Part shown: piece after piece, positions 45,153 through 54,052 of the stretch
Layout of the letters: each line of letters begins with the position of its first letter
Numbering within the stretch: the first letter of the stretch is position 1
DNA from: Rhodococcoides kyotonense
GTDB lineage: Bacteria; Actinomycetota; Actinomycetes; Mycobacteriales; Mycobacteriaceae
Length of the DNA stretch: 64,000 nt
Direction: 5' to 3'
Assembly (NCBI RefSeq): GCF_900188125.1
Contig: NZ_FZOW01000004.1
Span: 248,001 to 312,000, forward strand
Made by a program: the position numbers and the translations under genes
Notes under the pieces: model-generated
What the model saw: the letters and a program-made list of their open reading frames with translations, nothing else
What the model was told of the DNA's origin: nothing
Database searches by the model: none

Positions 45153-46814
45153 ATGATCACGGAGGATTACGACATCGTCGTCGTCGGCAGCGGGGCAGGC
45201 GGCATGACCGCCGCCCTCACGGCGGCACACCGAGGACTGCGCGTCGTCGTCATCGAGAAGGCGTCGCACTTCGGTGGTTCGACGGCACGCTCGGGCGGCG
45301 GCGTCTGGATTCCAGGAAACGAGGCACTCGAGGCCGACGGCGTCGACGACACCCCCGAGGCCGCGCGCGAGTACCTCCACGCGATCATCGGCGACGTCGT
45401 CTCGAAGGAACGCATCGACACCTATCTCGAGCGAGGCCCGGAGATGCTCGGTTTCGTCCTGCGCACTTCGCCGTTGAAGATGCAATGGGTGCCCGGGTAT
45501 TCGGACTACTACCCCGAGGCGCCGGGTGGTCGAGTCGGCGGCCGATCGGTGGAACCCACGCCGTTCGACGCGTCACGCCTCGGCAGCGAGATCGAGAACC
45601 TCGAGCCGGACTACGGCAAAGCACCTCTCAATGTCGTTCTCACCCAGGCCGATTACCGAAAGATCAACCTCGTACGACGCCACCCCAACGGCATCGCTCG
45701 CATCGCGCGTGTCGGAATGCGCTGGCTCAGAGCCAAACTCACGGGCCAGCACTTGCTCGGTCGTGGCCAGGCTCTTGCCGCGGCATTGCGCGCAGGGCTT
45801 CTCGACGCAGGCGTGCCAGTCCTGCTCGACACCCCGATGGACGAGTTGCTTCTCGAGGACGGTCGTGTCCGCGGTGTCACCAGCGGAGATCGGATATTTC
45901 GGGCTGCACTCGGCGTCGTGCTCGCGTCGGGCGGGTTCGAACACAACGAGACGATGCGTAAGCAGTACCAGCGCGAACCGATCGGCACCGAGTGGACCGT
46001 GGGCGCGAAGGCGAACACCGGCGACGGTATCCGTGCGGCACAGAACCTCGGAGCCGCAGTCGATCTGATGGACGATGCGTGGTGGGGCCCGTCGATCCCA
46101 CTGACCGGCGGGCCGTGGTTCTGCATCGCAGAGCGCACGCTGCCGGGCGGGATCATGGTGAACGCGTCGGGGCGCCGGTTTCTCAACGAGGCGGCGCCCT
46201 ACGTCGAGGCAGTGCATCGAATGTACGGCGGCGAGTACGGAATCGGCGACGGGCCGGGTGAGAACATTCCGACGTGGATGATCATCGACCAGCGCTACCG
46301 TGACCGCTACATCTTCGCGGGACTGCAACCGAAGAAGCGGTTCCCGTCCCGCTGGATCGAGGCCGGCGTCGTCGTCCAGGGCGCGACCATCGCCGAGCTG
46401 GCGGCCAAGACCGGCCTTCCCGCATCCGAGCTGACCGAAACGATCCAGCGGTTCAACGGTTTCGCGCGCTCGGGCGTCGACGAGGATTTCGGTCGCGGCA
46501 CCAGCGGGTACGACAAGTACTACGGCGATCCGACCAACAAGCCGAACCCGACGCTCGGTGCACTGGACAAGCCGCCGTTCTACGCCGTGCAGATGGTGCC
46601 CGGAGACCTGGGGACCAAGGGCGGACTCGTCACCGATGCCGATGCCCGTGTCCTGCGCGACGACGGCAGCGTCATCGACGGCCTGTATGCCGTCGGCAAC
46701 GCCAGTGCTCCGGTGATGGGCCATACCTACGCGGGTCCCGGTGCGACGATCGGGCCCGCGATGACATTCGCCTACCTTGCAGTTCTGGACATGGCAGGCA
46801 GGGACCACCGGTGA
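45153..46814 (+). CDS. kstD: 3-ketosteroid Delta1-dehydrogenase KstD
   Basis: This 553-residue FAD enzyme inserts the C1-C2 double bond in ring A of 3-ketosteroids. Motifs: DIVVVGSGAGGMTAALTAAHRGLRVVVIEK, SARSGGGVWIP-like GSTARSGGGVWIPGN, DYYPEAPGGRVGGRS (catalytic Tyr region), AWWGPSIPL, and YAVGNASAPVMGHTYAGPGATIGPA near the end. The GTG three codons upstream lies inside the KstR box; ATG 45153 is preferred and would be nearly leaderless. The order kstD-hydratase matches Rv3537-Rv3538. Confidence 0.94.
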   Translation: MITEDYDIVVVGSGAGGMTAALTAAHRGLRVVVIEKASHFGGSTARSGGGVWIPGNEALEADGVDDTPEAAREYLHAIIGDVVSKERIDTYLERGPEMLGFVLRTSPLKMQWVPGYSDYYPEAPGGRVGGRSVEPTPFDASRLGSEIENLEPDYGKAPLNVVLTQADYRKINLVRRHPNGIARIARVGMRWLRAKLTGQHLLGRGQALAAALRAGLLDAGVPVLLDTPMDELLLEDGRVRGVTSGDRIFRAALGVVLASGGFEHNETMRKQYQREPIGTEWTVGAKANTGDGIRAAQNLGAAVDLMDDAWWGPSIPLTGGPWFCIAERTLPGGIMVNASGRRFLNEAAPYVEAVHRMYGGEYGIGDGPGENIPTWMIIDQRYRDRYIFAGLQPKKRFPSRWIEAGVVVQGATIAELAAKTGLPASELTETIQRFNGFARSGVDEDFGRGTSGYDKYYGDPTNKPNPTLGALDKPPFYAVQMVPGDLGTKGGLVTDADARVLRDDGSVIDGLYAVGNASAPVMGHTYAGPGATIGPAMTFAYLAVLDMAGRDHR

Positions 46815-47668
46815 TCGATCCGTCCGTTGCGCTCGGCGCCGAACTACCGCAGCAACACTTCGGTTGGACGACAAGCGATGTGCAGACCTACCACCTCGCG
46901 CTCGGTGCCGGCCGGCGGCATCTGAGCGCCGACGAACTCCGCTATCTCGACGACGCGGACCCGCAGGTGCTCCCGACGTTCGCCACCGTCGCCCCGACGT
47001 TCCATGCCACCGAAGCGCCGCGGGTGCACTTTCCCGGCATCGACATCGATCTGGCCAAGGTGGTGCACGGGACGCAGGAGGTCACGGTCCTCGGACCGAT
47101 ACCTGATGCAGGACAAGCGCGTTCGACGACGCGCATCGCCGATGTATGGGACAAGGGCAAAGCCGCGGTGATCCTGCAGGAAACAACTGCGACGGCACCC
47201 GACGGGACCGACCTGTGGCGTGCCACGTCGTCGATCTTCGCGCGGGGCGAAGGCGGATTCGGCGGCGAACGTGGGCCGTCGACCTCGGTCGTTCTTCCGA
47301 GCCGCGACCCGGATGTCGTGGTCGATGTTCCGACGATGCCTCAGCAGGCCTTGCTGTACCGCATGTGTGGAGACCGCAATCCCCTGCATTCGGATCCGCA
47401 CTTCGCCTTGGCCGCAGGCTTTCCCGCACCGATACTGCACGGGCTGTGCACATACGGGATGGTGTGCAAGGCCGTCGTGGATTCCGTTCTTGCCGGTGAC
47501 GCCGCAGCTGTGCACAGTTTCGCGGCCAAGTTCGCCGGTGTCGTCTACCCCGGTGAGACGTTGACGTGCCGCATCTGGGACGACGACGGCAGATACCTCG
47601 CCGCGGTCACCGTCCGCGACCGGGACCATGCACCAGCACTGACCGACGTCGTCCTGCTTACCCAGTGA
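46811..47668 (+). CDS. MaoC-like 2-enoyl-CoA hydratase (Rv3538-like)
   Basis: This 285-residue double-hotdog hydratase hydrates a side-chain enoyl-CoA. The N-terminal pseudo-repeat (TTSDVQTYHLALGAG, LPTFATVAP) is followed by a catalytic C-terminal hotdog with MCGDRNPLHSDPHFALAAGFPAPILHGLCTYG (Asp-His pair). GTG 46811 overlaps the kstD stop (GTGA). The position next to kstD and the motif match Rv3538/Hsd4B. Confidence 0.9.
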   Translation: MIDPSVALGAELPQQHFGWTTSDVQTYHLALGAGRRHLSADELRYLDDADPQVLPTFATVAPTFHATEAPRVHFPGIDIDLAKVVHGTQEVTVLGPIPDAGQARSTTRIADVWDKGKAAVILQETTATAPDGTDLWRATSSIFARGEGGFGGERGPSTSVVLPSRDPDVVVDVPTMPQQALLYRMCGDRNPLHSDPHFALAAGFPAPILHGLCTYGMVCKAVVDSVLAGDAAAVHSFAAKFAGVVYPGETLTCRIWDDDGRYLAAVTVRDRDHAPALTDVVLLTQ

Positions 47669-47694
47669 TCACTGACCGAACGGACTCGTATCCC

Positions 47695-49416
47695 ATGCCC
47701 GAATTCAACCGTCGCCAGTTCATCGCCGCAGGCGCCGGAGCCCTCGCTGCCGCGTCGGTGATGCGCGCCGTTCCGGTGTCCGCCGCTCCATTCGGCAGCG
47801 TCGACGCCACCTTGCCCGCGCCGCCCGCCTTTCCGCCGGGAATTCCGTTGTATCAGCAGCGGTACCAGAACTGGTCGAAGGAGATCATCCGCGACGCCGT
47901 CTGGACGTGCTCGCCGACGACGCCGGACGACGTTGTCACGCTGGCGAACTGGGCTCACGCGAACTCGTACCGACTCCGCCCACGTGGGGCGATGCACGGG
48001 TGGACTCCGTTGACGATCGTCAACGGCGAGAACATCGAGCGATTCATGCTCGTGGACACGACGGTTCATCTGAACGGCATCACCGTCGACCCGTCGACAT
48101 CCACGGTCACCGCGGGTGCGGGCGCGACGATCGAGGCGATCCTGCAGCAGTTGGAGAACAACGGCCTCGGATGGGTCAGCGTCCCCGCGCCCGGCGTGCT
48201 GACGGTCGCGGGCTCGCTCGCCGTCGACGCGCATGGAGCCGCGATCCCGGCAGACGGCGAAACACCGGTCTTCGGAACCACATACGGATCGTTGAGCAAC
48301 CTCGTCACCTCGCTGACTGCAGTGGTGTGGGACGGAAACGCCTACGCATTGCGCACGTTCGAGCGGTCGGATCCCGAGATAACCCCGCTGTTGACGCATC
48401 TCGGACGGGCCTTCCTGACGTCGGTGACGATGCAGGCAGGCGCGAACACTCGGATGCGCTGCCAGAGTTACACGGACATCGGGTGGCGTGAGATGTTCGG
48501 CGCGGCAGGCGCTTCGGGCCGAACCTTCGAGAGCTACCTGGCCAGAACCGGTCGCGTCGAGGCGATCTGGTACCCGTTCACGGAGAATCCGTGGCTGAAG
48601 GTGTGGTCTGTCAGCCCTGTCAAGCCGCCGGAGTCGCGCGAGGTCACAGGGCCGTACAACTATCCGTTCTCCGACAATCTGCCCGAGGTCGCGTCCGATC
48701 TGATCGGGCAGTTGACGGCCGGAAACACCTTCATCGCACCGGCTTTCGGGCAGGTCTACTACGGGACGACGGTAGCCGGACTGGCCGCCACCGGGTCGTC
48801 GGACATCTGGGGCTGGGCTAAGGACCTGCAGTTCTACATCAAGCCGAGCACACTGTTGCTCACCGAGGGCGGCGGTGCTGTCATCACGAACCGGGCCAAC
48901 GTCGCCCAGGTGATCCACGAGTTCACCGAATGGTTCGCCGGTCGCGTCGCCTACTACCAGTCCATCGGCCAGTACCCGATCAACGGTCCCGTCGAGATCC
49001 GATGCTGCGGGATGGACGATCCGGCCGACGTCGTCGTCGAGTCCGCGGGTCCACCGACGATCTCGGCGATGCGCCCGCGTCCCGATCACCCGGAGTGGGA
49101 CACAGCCGTGTGGCTGAACGTGCTCGGCGTCCCGGGCACGCCGGGGATGTTCGCGTTCTACCGCGAGATGGAGCAGTGGATGCGCTCGCACTACACCGGC
49201 TCGTGGGCGACCTTCCGCCCCGAATGGTCGAAGGGCTGGGCGTTCAGCGCCGAGTTGCCGTACCAGGATCCCGTCGTCATCGACTCGACGCTGCCGAACA
49301 CCTACCGCGAGGGAGTCCCGACGTCGGAGAACTGGGACACCGCGCGAGCGACGTTCGACGCCCTCGACCCCAATCGGATCTACAGCAACACCTTCATCGA
49401 CCGGCTGCTGCCGTAG
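47695..49416 (+). CDS. Secreted class II cholesterol oxidase (VAO type, covalent FAD)
   Basis: This 573-residue flavoprotein has a Tat signal (NRRQFIAAGAGALAAASVMRA, twin Arg) and PCMH-type FAD domain: RPRGAMHGWTPLTI contains the His that covalently binds FAD in class II cholesterol oxidases. VSVPAPGVLTVAGSLAVDAHGAAIPA follows, and substrate-domain segments include CCGMDDPADVVVE and DRLLP at the end. It converts cholesterol to cholest-4-en-3-one outside the cell with H2O2 release. It follows the hydratase by 26 bases, so it may be transcribed with kstD. Confidence 0.9.
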   Translation: MPEFNRRQFIAAGAGALAAASVMRAVPVSAAPFGSVDATLPAPPAFPPGIPLYQQRYQNWSKEIIRDAVWTCSPTTPDDVVTLANWAHANSYRLRPRGAMHGWTPLTIVNGENIERFMLVDTTVHLNGITVDPSTSTVTAGAGATIEAILQQLENNGLGWVSVPAPGVLTVAGSLAVDAHGAAIPADGETPVFGTTYGSLSNLVTSLTAVVWDGNAYALRTFERSDPEITPLLTHLGRAFLTSVTMQAGANTRMRCQSYTDIGWREMFGAAGASGRTFESYLARTGRVEAIWYPFTENPWLKVWSVSPVKPPESREVTGPYNYPFSDNLPEVASDLIGQLTAGNTFIAPAFGQVYYGTTVAGLAATGSSDIWGWAKDLQFYIKPSTLLLTEGGGAVITNRANVAQVIHEFTEWFAGRVAYYQSIGQYPINGPVEIRCCGMDDPADVVVESAGPPTISAMRPRPDHPEWDTAVWLNVLGVPGTPGMFAFYREMEQWMRSHYTGSWATFRPEWSKGWAFSAELPYQDPVVIDSTLPNTYREGVPTSENWDTARATFDALDPNRIYSNTFIDRLLP

Positions 49417-49535
49417 CGGGTGCCGGGGCGGGCTGGGGGTGCGCGATTCCAAGCCCTGGGTGGCCTTTCGCCGAGCTCCCCGCACGTGAAGACTGGGAAG
49501 CGCACCACTCGAGTCACCACGAAGGACTGTTTCCC
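49417..49535. other. Short intergenic region
   Basis: These 119 bases after the oxidase gene hold a GGGGCGGGCTGGGGG tract but no clear hairpin. A GAAGGACT ribosome site lies at its right end for the small secreted protein. I see no operator. Confidence 0.4.
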
Positions 49536-49796
49536 ATGCGCTCCACACTCGCCGCCGTCGCACTCGTCGCAGGCTCGCTCGCGCTCGGGTCAGGCATCGC
49601 GTCCGCGGCACAGATAAACGCAGCACAGATGCAGGGCGGCAACGCCGTCTACATCACCACCGGCCCGGCCGACCGCTGTCAGTCGTTCGCCGACGATGCC
49701 AACCGTTCGTTGTCGACCGGCGACGGGGCCGCAGCTCAGCAGATCGTCGACTCCGCCCAGGCCCAGGATTGCACGCTGATGCTCGTCGTTCCGTAG
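49536..49796 (+). CDS. Small secreted protein of unknown function
   Basis: This 86-residue protein has a clear signal peptide (MRSTLAAVALVAGSLALGSGIASA, cleaved before AQINAAQMQ). The mature part of about 60 residues holds two Cys (DRCQSFADD and DCTLMLVVP), probably disulfide-bonded. ATG 49536 follows GAAGGA. I recognise no family. It sits between the cholesterol oxidase and the GGDEF/EAL gene. Confidence 0.75.
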   Translation: MRSTLAAVALVAGSLALGSGIASAAQINAAQMQGGNAVYITTGPADRCQSFADDANRSLSTGDGAAAQQIVDSAQAQDCTLMLVVP

Positions 49797-49812
49797 ATCC
49801 GCAGGCATCGAC

Positions 49813-52194
49813 GTGCCCCGGCAGCCGCTGGACCGCTGCAGTGCGACGACGATGCCGGAAAGAAAGCGACCGGGCGCCCTGGTGTGGGAAGTTGTACCAG
49901 GGCAACCGCGCACGGCGCGATACGGAAGGATGCACTGGGTGAAATGGTGGTGGTACCCGGCGCTGGGGACTTTCGCGTGCATCGGATACTTTCTCTGCTC
50001 ACCCGGGATCGTGGCGGATTCGATCTACATCGCGATCGGACTGTCGTCGGTGGTCGCGATGCTCGTCGGGGTTCGAGTGAATCGCTCGAAGTCGATGCGA
50101 GCGTGGTACCTGATCGCGGCCGGCTCCGCATTCTGGGTTCTGGGCGACGCCGCGTGGCTCTGGATCTCCGAGGTCACCGGATCGGTGCCCCAACCGTCGG
50201 TCGCGGACGTCGTCTATCTCCTGGGCTACCCGGCCCTGGCCGCCGGCCTGTTCTCCCTCATTCATCGTGGGTGGCGACGCGGCGAGCTCAGCCACGTCGC
50301 CAACAGCAGCATCGTCATGGTGGCGTTCGGCCTGCTCATGTGGGTGTTCGTCATCGACTATCGCGCTGTCGACGTCTCGACAGCCGGAGGTGTCATCGGT
50401 GTCGCCTACCCGGCGATGGGCGTGTTCCTTCTCGGACTGCTCGTTCATTTCGTCGGCGGTGTCCAATGGCAGACGACGTCGTTCCGAGTGCTGACCGCAG
50501 CGATTCTCGCTGTCGTGTTCGCCGATACCGCGTCGAACTTCTCGTCGCTGGCGGGCTCGGGCAACGCCTCCGAACTGTCCGACGTCGGATATCTGGCGTT
50601 CTACGTGCTCGCCGGTACCGCTGCGCTGCATCCCTCGATGCGGACACTGCCACCACCTCGGGCCGACGGCGGTGCGCACACACGGGTTGTCGCGTCCTTC
50701 AACACCCCGGCCATTGCGATACTGACGCTTGCCGCGCTGGTCCCACCGACTGCCATGGCGATCATGCTGACCCGTGGCACTCCCGTCGCCCAGTGGGGTT
50801 GGGGAGTCGTGCTGTGCGCGGTCCTGCTCGTGTGCCTGGTGTTCCTTCGTGTCGTCGACCTGTTGCGGTTGCTTCATCAGCAGACGCAGTCGCTGCGATC
50901 GGTGGCCGAGACCGACACCCTGACCGGCCTGCGTAACCGCCGCGGCCTGCAGGAGTGGATCGACGCACGCCCCAACGAAGCGGATCCCCTCGCATTGCTT
51001 CTTCTCGACGTCGATCGCTTCCAGGAGATCAACGACACCTTCGGCCCCGAGATCGGCGACGAGGTCCTGTGCGTCATCGCTCAGCGTCTCGAGGGAGCGG
51101 TCGGCTCGCGAGGGGCCGTCGGTCGAGTGGGTGCCGACGAGTTCGCTGTCGCCCTCCACGCCGACGAGCGCGACGTCATGGCGATCGCTCGCGCGATGCA
51201 CCGATCGCTGAAGGAGTCCGTCGCGGTGCGACAGACAACGCTCCTCGTCGAGGCGAGCGTGGGCGTCGCCATCGCGGACGACGGCGACACAGGGACCGAC
51301 GGACTCATTCAGCGGGCAGGTCTCGCGGTGCATTCGGCGAAGACGGTCCAGCCGCGCATCACGCGCTACGACTCCTCCATGGACCGCGACAACAGCACGC
51401 AGTTGCTGCTGCTGAGCGACCTCACCGCAGCGATCGACGCCGGCCATCTCGAGGTGTACTACCAACCTCAAGTCGACCTCGCGACGATGGAGACCACGGG
51501 CGTCGAGGCGCTCCTCCGATGGAACGATCCGGTGCGAGGAGTGATGGAACCCGATCTGTTCCTTCCCATGGCCGAGCGCACCGGACTGATCCGTCCGATT
51601 GCCGAATTCGTTCTGACAGAAGCACTCTCGCAGCGGCACCGGTGGAGCCGAGCAGGTCTCGACCTGACGGTGTCGATCAACCTGTCGACGCGGAACCTTC
51701 TCGACACGGAACTGGTCGACCGGGTCGGGCGTGCACTGTCGGCAACCGGCAGCCAGGGCCGGGACCTCACGATCGAGATCACCGAGACCGTCGCCATGAC
51801 GGACCCGTCCGTCGCGATCGAATCGATGCTCGGCCTCCGTCGACTCGGTGTCGGTCTCGCGATCGACGACTACGGGACCGGCTACAGCTCCCTCGCCTAC
51901 CTGCAGCGCCTGCCGGTCCAACAGCTGAAGATCGACAAGATCTTCGTCCGCGACATGAATTCGATTCTGGCACATCACGTCATCGTGAAATCGACGATCG
52001 ACCTAGCCCGGACCCTCGGATTCACCGTGACGGCAGAGGGCGTCGAGACCCGAGAGACGTTGCTCGAACTGCGCGAACTCCAGTGCACCACTGCGCAGGG
52101 CTACCACCTCGGGCATCCCGTCCCCGGCGACGACATCCCCGCCGCCGTGGCGGCTCTGCACGTGGAACTGAAGGAAGTCGCCCCACACCCATGA
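49813..52194 (+). CDS. Membrane-bound GGDEF-EAL cyclic-di-GMP protein
   Basis: This 793-residue protein has about 9 N-terminal hydrophobic segments (residues 45-350, MHYT-free MASE-like sensor), then a GGDEF domain whose signature reads GRVGADEFAVAL (second Gly to Ala). A full EAL domain follows: GVEALLRWNDP, EITETVAM, IDDYGTGYSSLAYLQRLPVQQLKIDK and VTAEGVETRETL. The metal and catalytic residues of the phosphodiesterase half are present, so net degradation of c-di-GMP is most likely. The start is uncertain (GTG 49813, ATG 49852 or ATG 49930). Its stop overlaps bluB. Confidence 0.88.
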   Translation: MPRQPLDRCSATTMPERKRPGALVWEVVPGQPRTARYGRMHWVKWWWYPALGTFACIGYFLCSPGIVADSIYIAIGLSSVVAMLVGVRVNRSKSMRAWYLIAAGSAFWVLGDAAWLWISEVTGSVPQPSVADVVYLLGYPALAAGLFSLIHRGWRRGELSHVANSSIVMVAFGLLMWVFVIDYRAVDVSTAGGVIGVAYPAMGVFLLGLLVHFVGGVQWQTTSFRVLTAAILAVVFADTASNFSSLAGSGNASELSDVGYLAFYVLAGTAALHPSMRTLPPPRADGGAHTRVVASFNTPAIAILTLAALVPPTAMAIMLTRGTPVAQWGWGVVLCAVLLVCLVFLRVVDLLRLLHQQTQSLRSVAETDTLTGLRNRRGLQEWIDARPNEADPLALLLLDVDRFQEINDTFGPEIGDEVLCVIAQRLEGAVGSRGAVGRVGADEFAVALHADERDVMAIARAMHRSLKESVAVRQTTLLVEASVGVAIADDGDTGTDGLIQRAGLAVHSAKTVQPRITRYDSSMDRDNSTQLLLLSDLTAAIDAGHLEVYYQPQVDLATMETTGVEALLRWNDPVRGVMEPDLFLPMAERTGLIRPIAEFVLTEALSQRHRWSRAGLDLTVSINLSTRNLLDTELVDRVGRALSATGSQGRDLTIEITETVAMTDPSVAIESMLGLRRLGVGLAIDDYGTGYSSLAYLQRLPVQQLKIDKIFVRDMNSILAHHVIVKSTIDLARTLGFTVTAEGVETRETLLELRELQCTTAQGYHLGHPVPGDDIPAAVAALHVELKEVAPHP

Positions 52195-52910
52195 GCACAC
52201 ACTCCGCCACCCCACACTCCGCCACCCCACCCTCAGCCACCCCACACTCAGCCACCCCACCCTCCGCCATGTCGCTCTATACGGCGATCGCGTCGCGCCG
52301 CGACGTACGAGCCGAGTTCGATGGCACCTGCATCGACGACGCTGCGCTGCACCGCATTCTGTCCGCTGCCCACCAGGCTCCCAGCGTCGGGAACACACAA
52401 CCGTGGGACTTCGTGGTGGTGCGCTCACCGGAAACGCTGTCGACGTTCGCCCGGCACGTCGGAGAGCAGCGGGGCGCGTTCGCCGAATCTCTCCCTCCGG
52501 AACGCAGGACCACGTTCGATCCGATCCGGATCGAAGGCATCGAGACCAGCCGCACCGGCGTGGTCGTCACGTACGACCCCACCCGCGGAGGATCACACAT
52601 ACTCGGGCGGGCCACGGTGGACGACACCGGCTTGTTCTCGGCGGTGCTCGCGATCGAGAACCTGTGGCTCGCCGCGGTGGCAGAGTCGATCGGCGTCGGG
52701 TGGGTGTCGTTCTACGACGAGGTGTTCCTGACCGAACTGCTCGACATTCCCGCACCGGTCAGGCCGATCGCGTGGCTGTGCGTCGGACCCGTCACAGAGT
52801 TCCAACGAACTCCGGATCTCGAGCGGTTCGGGTGGAGACACGGCCGCCCCCTGGCCGACGCGATCCATCACGAGAAGTTCGGCGGGACTCACGGAGCCTC
52901 GACCGGGTAG
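52191..52910 (+). CDS. bluB: 5,6-dimethylbenzimidazole synthase BluB (nitroreductase family)
   Basis: This protein of about 239 residues has the BluB core from MSLYTAIASRRDVRAEF onward: LHRILSAAHQAPSVGNTQPWDFVVVR, AVLAIENLWLAAVAESIGVGWVSFYDEVF and PIAWLCVGPVTEF. BluB breaks reduced FMN to make the lower ligand of vitamin B12. Upstream of that core the frame contains 15-bp repeats (S-A-T-P-x) between a start at 52191 (overlapping the GGDEF/EAL stop) and ATG 52269. The shorter start gives a canonical BluB. No B12 riboswitch is evident. Confidence 0.86.
   Translation: MSTHSATPHSATPPSATPHSATPPSAMSLYTAIASRRDVRAEFDGTCIDDAALHRILSAAHQAPSVGNTQPWDFVVVRSPETLSTFARHVGEQRGAFAESLPPERRTTFDPIRIEGIETSRTGVVVTYDPTRGGSHILGRATVDDTGLFSAVLAIENLWLAAVAESIGVGWVSFYDEVFLTELLDIPAPVRPIAWLCVGPVTEFQRTPDLERFGWRHGRPLADAIHHEKFGGTHGASTG
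52200..52271. repeat. 15-bp tandem repeats at the bluB start
   Basis: About five units of CACTCCGCCACCCCA with small substitutions run in frame (H/P-S-A-T-P). They end at the core ATG at 52269, so the region is either an N-terminal extension or a variable leader. Confidence 0.8.
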
Positions 52911-53599
52911 AGGTCGTCGGCACGCTCCTCGTCGAGAATCCACCGGTCGACGTCTTCGAGCGGTTCGACAACCGACTCGGCGTCAGCAGCCGGCGAGACT
53001 ACGGGCCGCGAGACCGGTCGGGACAGCGGCTGCGGCGCAGACTCTTTCGATGAAACCGTCTCTATATCGTTCCAGGACAGCACTTCCGGTGAGGGAGGCA
53101 CCGATACGGCGGTGTCGGCTGCCGGGCGCTCGGTATGCACGCTCACGGCAGACGCTTGTTCGACGATCGGCGCGGGTTCCGGTGTCTCGGACGGGATCCG
53201 CACCAGAATTCCGAGGCCGTGCGTCGCCGCGAGAAGGCTCACCGGGGCGACCGTTGCGATGACCGCCGACAAGGCCGGATGGAGCACCCCTGCGTGGGAG
53301 ATGAAGGCATGCATCGCATTCGCCCCGATACTGACGAGAGCCGCGATGACGAGGACCCACCAGAAGAAGCGTCGCCCACTGCGTTGATCGTCGAATTGCG
53401 CCAGAGTGATGACCGAGATGGTGGCCTGCAGGATGGTGCCGTCCACGATGACCGGCCACAACCAGGACAGAACCCGCGGAACACCCGCCATCGTGGCCAG
53501 GTCCCACAGTGCGGCGAAACTCAACACGAACGACGCGATGCCGATGACGGTGGTGATGACGACCGCACTGACGAGCGTGGCGCGAAGGACCTTGTTCAT
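52889..53599 (-). CDS. DUF2637 membrane protein
   Basis: This 236-residue protein shows the DUF2637 pattern: four hydrophobic segments including SWLWPVIVDGTILQATISVI, WWVLVIAALVSIGANAMHAFISH and IATVAPVSLLAATHGLGILVRI, followed by a disordered Pro/Ser/Glu-rich tail of about 95 residues. DUF2637 proteins are found in actinobacterial mobile elements and chromosomes and act as unknown membrane factors. The gene overlaps bluB tail-to-tail by 22 bases. No mobility genes are near. Confidence 0.82.
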   Translation of the reverse strand: MNKVLRATLVSAVVITTVIGIASFVLSFAALWDLATMAGVPRVLSWLWPVIVDGTILQATISVITLAQFDDQRSGRRFFWWVLVIAALVSIGANAMHAFISHAGVLHPALSAVIATVAPVSLLAATHGLGILVRIPSETPEPAPIVEQASAVSVHTERPAADTAVSVPPSPEVLSWNDIETVSSKESAPQPLSRPVSRPVVSPAADAESVVEPLEDVDRWILDEERADDLYPVEAP

Positions 53600-53642
53600 G
53601 GGTCGACATCATGCACGGCCCCACCGACAAGAAAGGCAGATT

Positions 53643-53945
53643 TCAGGCCGGCGTGGATTCACTGCGGTAGTAGTCCGCCCTGTCGTGGGCCGACATGCCG
53701 CCCCACACTCCGTACGGCTCGTTCGCCGACAGTGCGTGCGACCGGCACTGGGACAGAACGGGGCACCGTCCGCAGACGTTCTTCGCCTTTTCTTCTCGCG
53801 TTGCCCGAGCCCGCCCGCGCTCACCTTCGGGATGGAAGAACACCGAGGAGTCGTAACCGCGACACAGGCCGTGGAGCTGCCAGTCCCAGACGTCGGCGCA
53901 CGGCACCGGCAATTCCACCGGACGGGAAGGCGCACCTCTCACCAT
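53643..53945 (-). CDS. WhiB-family Fe-S redox regulator, WhiB3-like
   Basis: This 100-residue WhiB protein has the four-Cys cluster in GLCRGYDSSVFFHP, then CGRCPVLSQC, and the VWGGMS turn. The N-terminal WDWQLHGLCRG and PEGERGRARATREEKAKNVCGRCP closely match WhiB3, which responds to redox and fatty acid supply in M. tuberculosis. ATG 53945 has a perfect AAGGAGG site upstream. The C-terminal basic tail typical of WhiB3 is shortened to RADYYRSESTPA. Confidence 0.88.
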   Translation of the reverse strand: MVRGAPSRPVELPVPCADVWDWQLHGLCRGYDSSVFFHPEGERGRARATREEKAKNVCGRCPVLSQCRSHALSANEPYGVWGGMSAHDRADYYRSESTPA

Positions 53946-53987
53946 CGACTGTTACCTCCTTCAGTGAACCAGCACACTATCTATTAT

Positions 53988-54005
53988 TTGCCACACTTTT
54001 GGCAA
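53988..54005. promoter_or_regulatory. Palindrome upstream of the WhiB gene
   Basis: TTGCCA-CACTTT-TGGCAA is a perfect 6-bp inverted repeat inside an AT-rich stretch between gntK and the WhiB gene, 43 bases from the start. It could bind a regulator of the WhiB promoter. Confidence 0.5.
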
Positions 54006-54052
54006 GACAATCATTCATTTGTAATACGTAAAAACCAGCGTCGCTGCTTCAT

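Noticed and set aside
47545-49626. 693-codon minus-strand open frame opposite the cholesterol oxidase
   Set aside because: Composition is Arg/Val/Asp-rich in the manner of an antisense shadow of GC-rich code; it has no family motifs, while the plus-strand protein has a Tat signal and FAD motifs.
49999-51978. 659-codon minus-strand open frame opposite the GGDEF/EAL gene
   Set aside because: It mirrors the third-position GC bias of the real gene and has no recognisable domain.
50955-52190. Upstream part of the long frame that includes bluB
   Set aside because: It overlaps the EAL coding sequence in a different frame and is Arg-rich noise; only the part from 52191 on is BluB.
52100-52200. Cobalamin riboswitch before bluB
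   Set aside because: The region is coding for the EAL domain and shows no B12 box.
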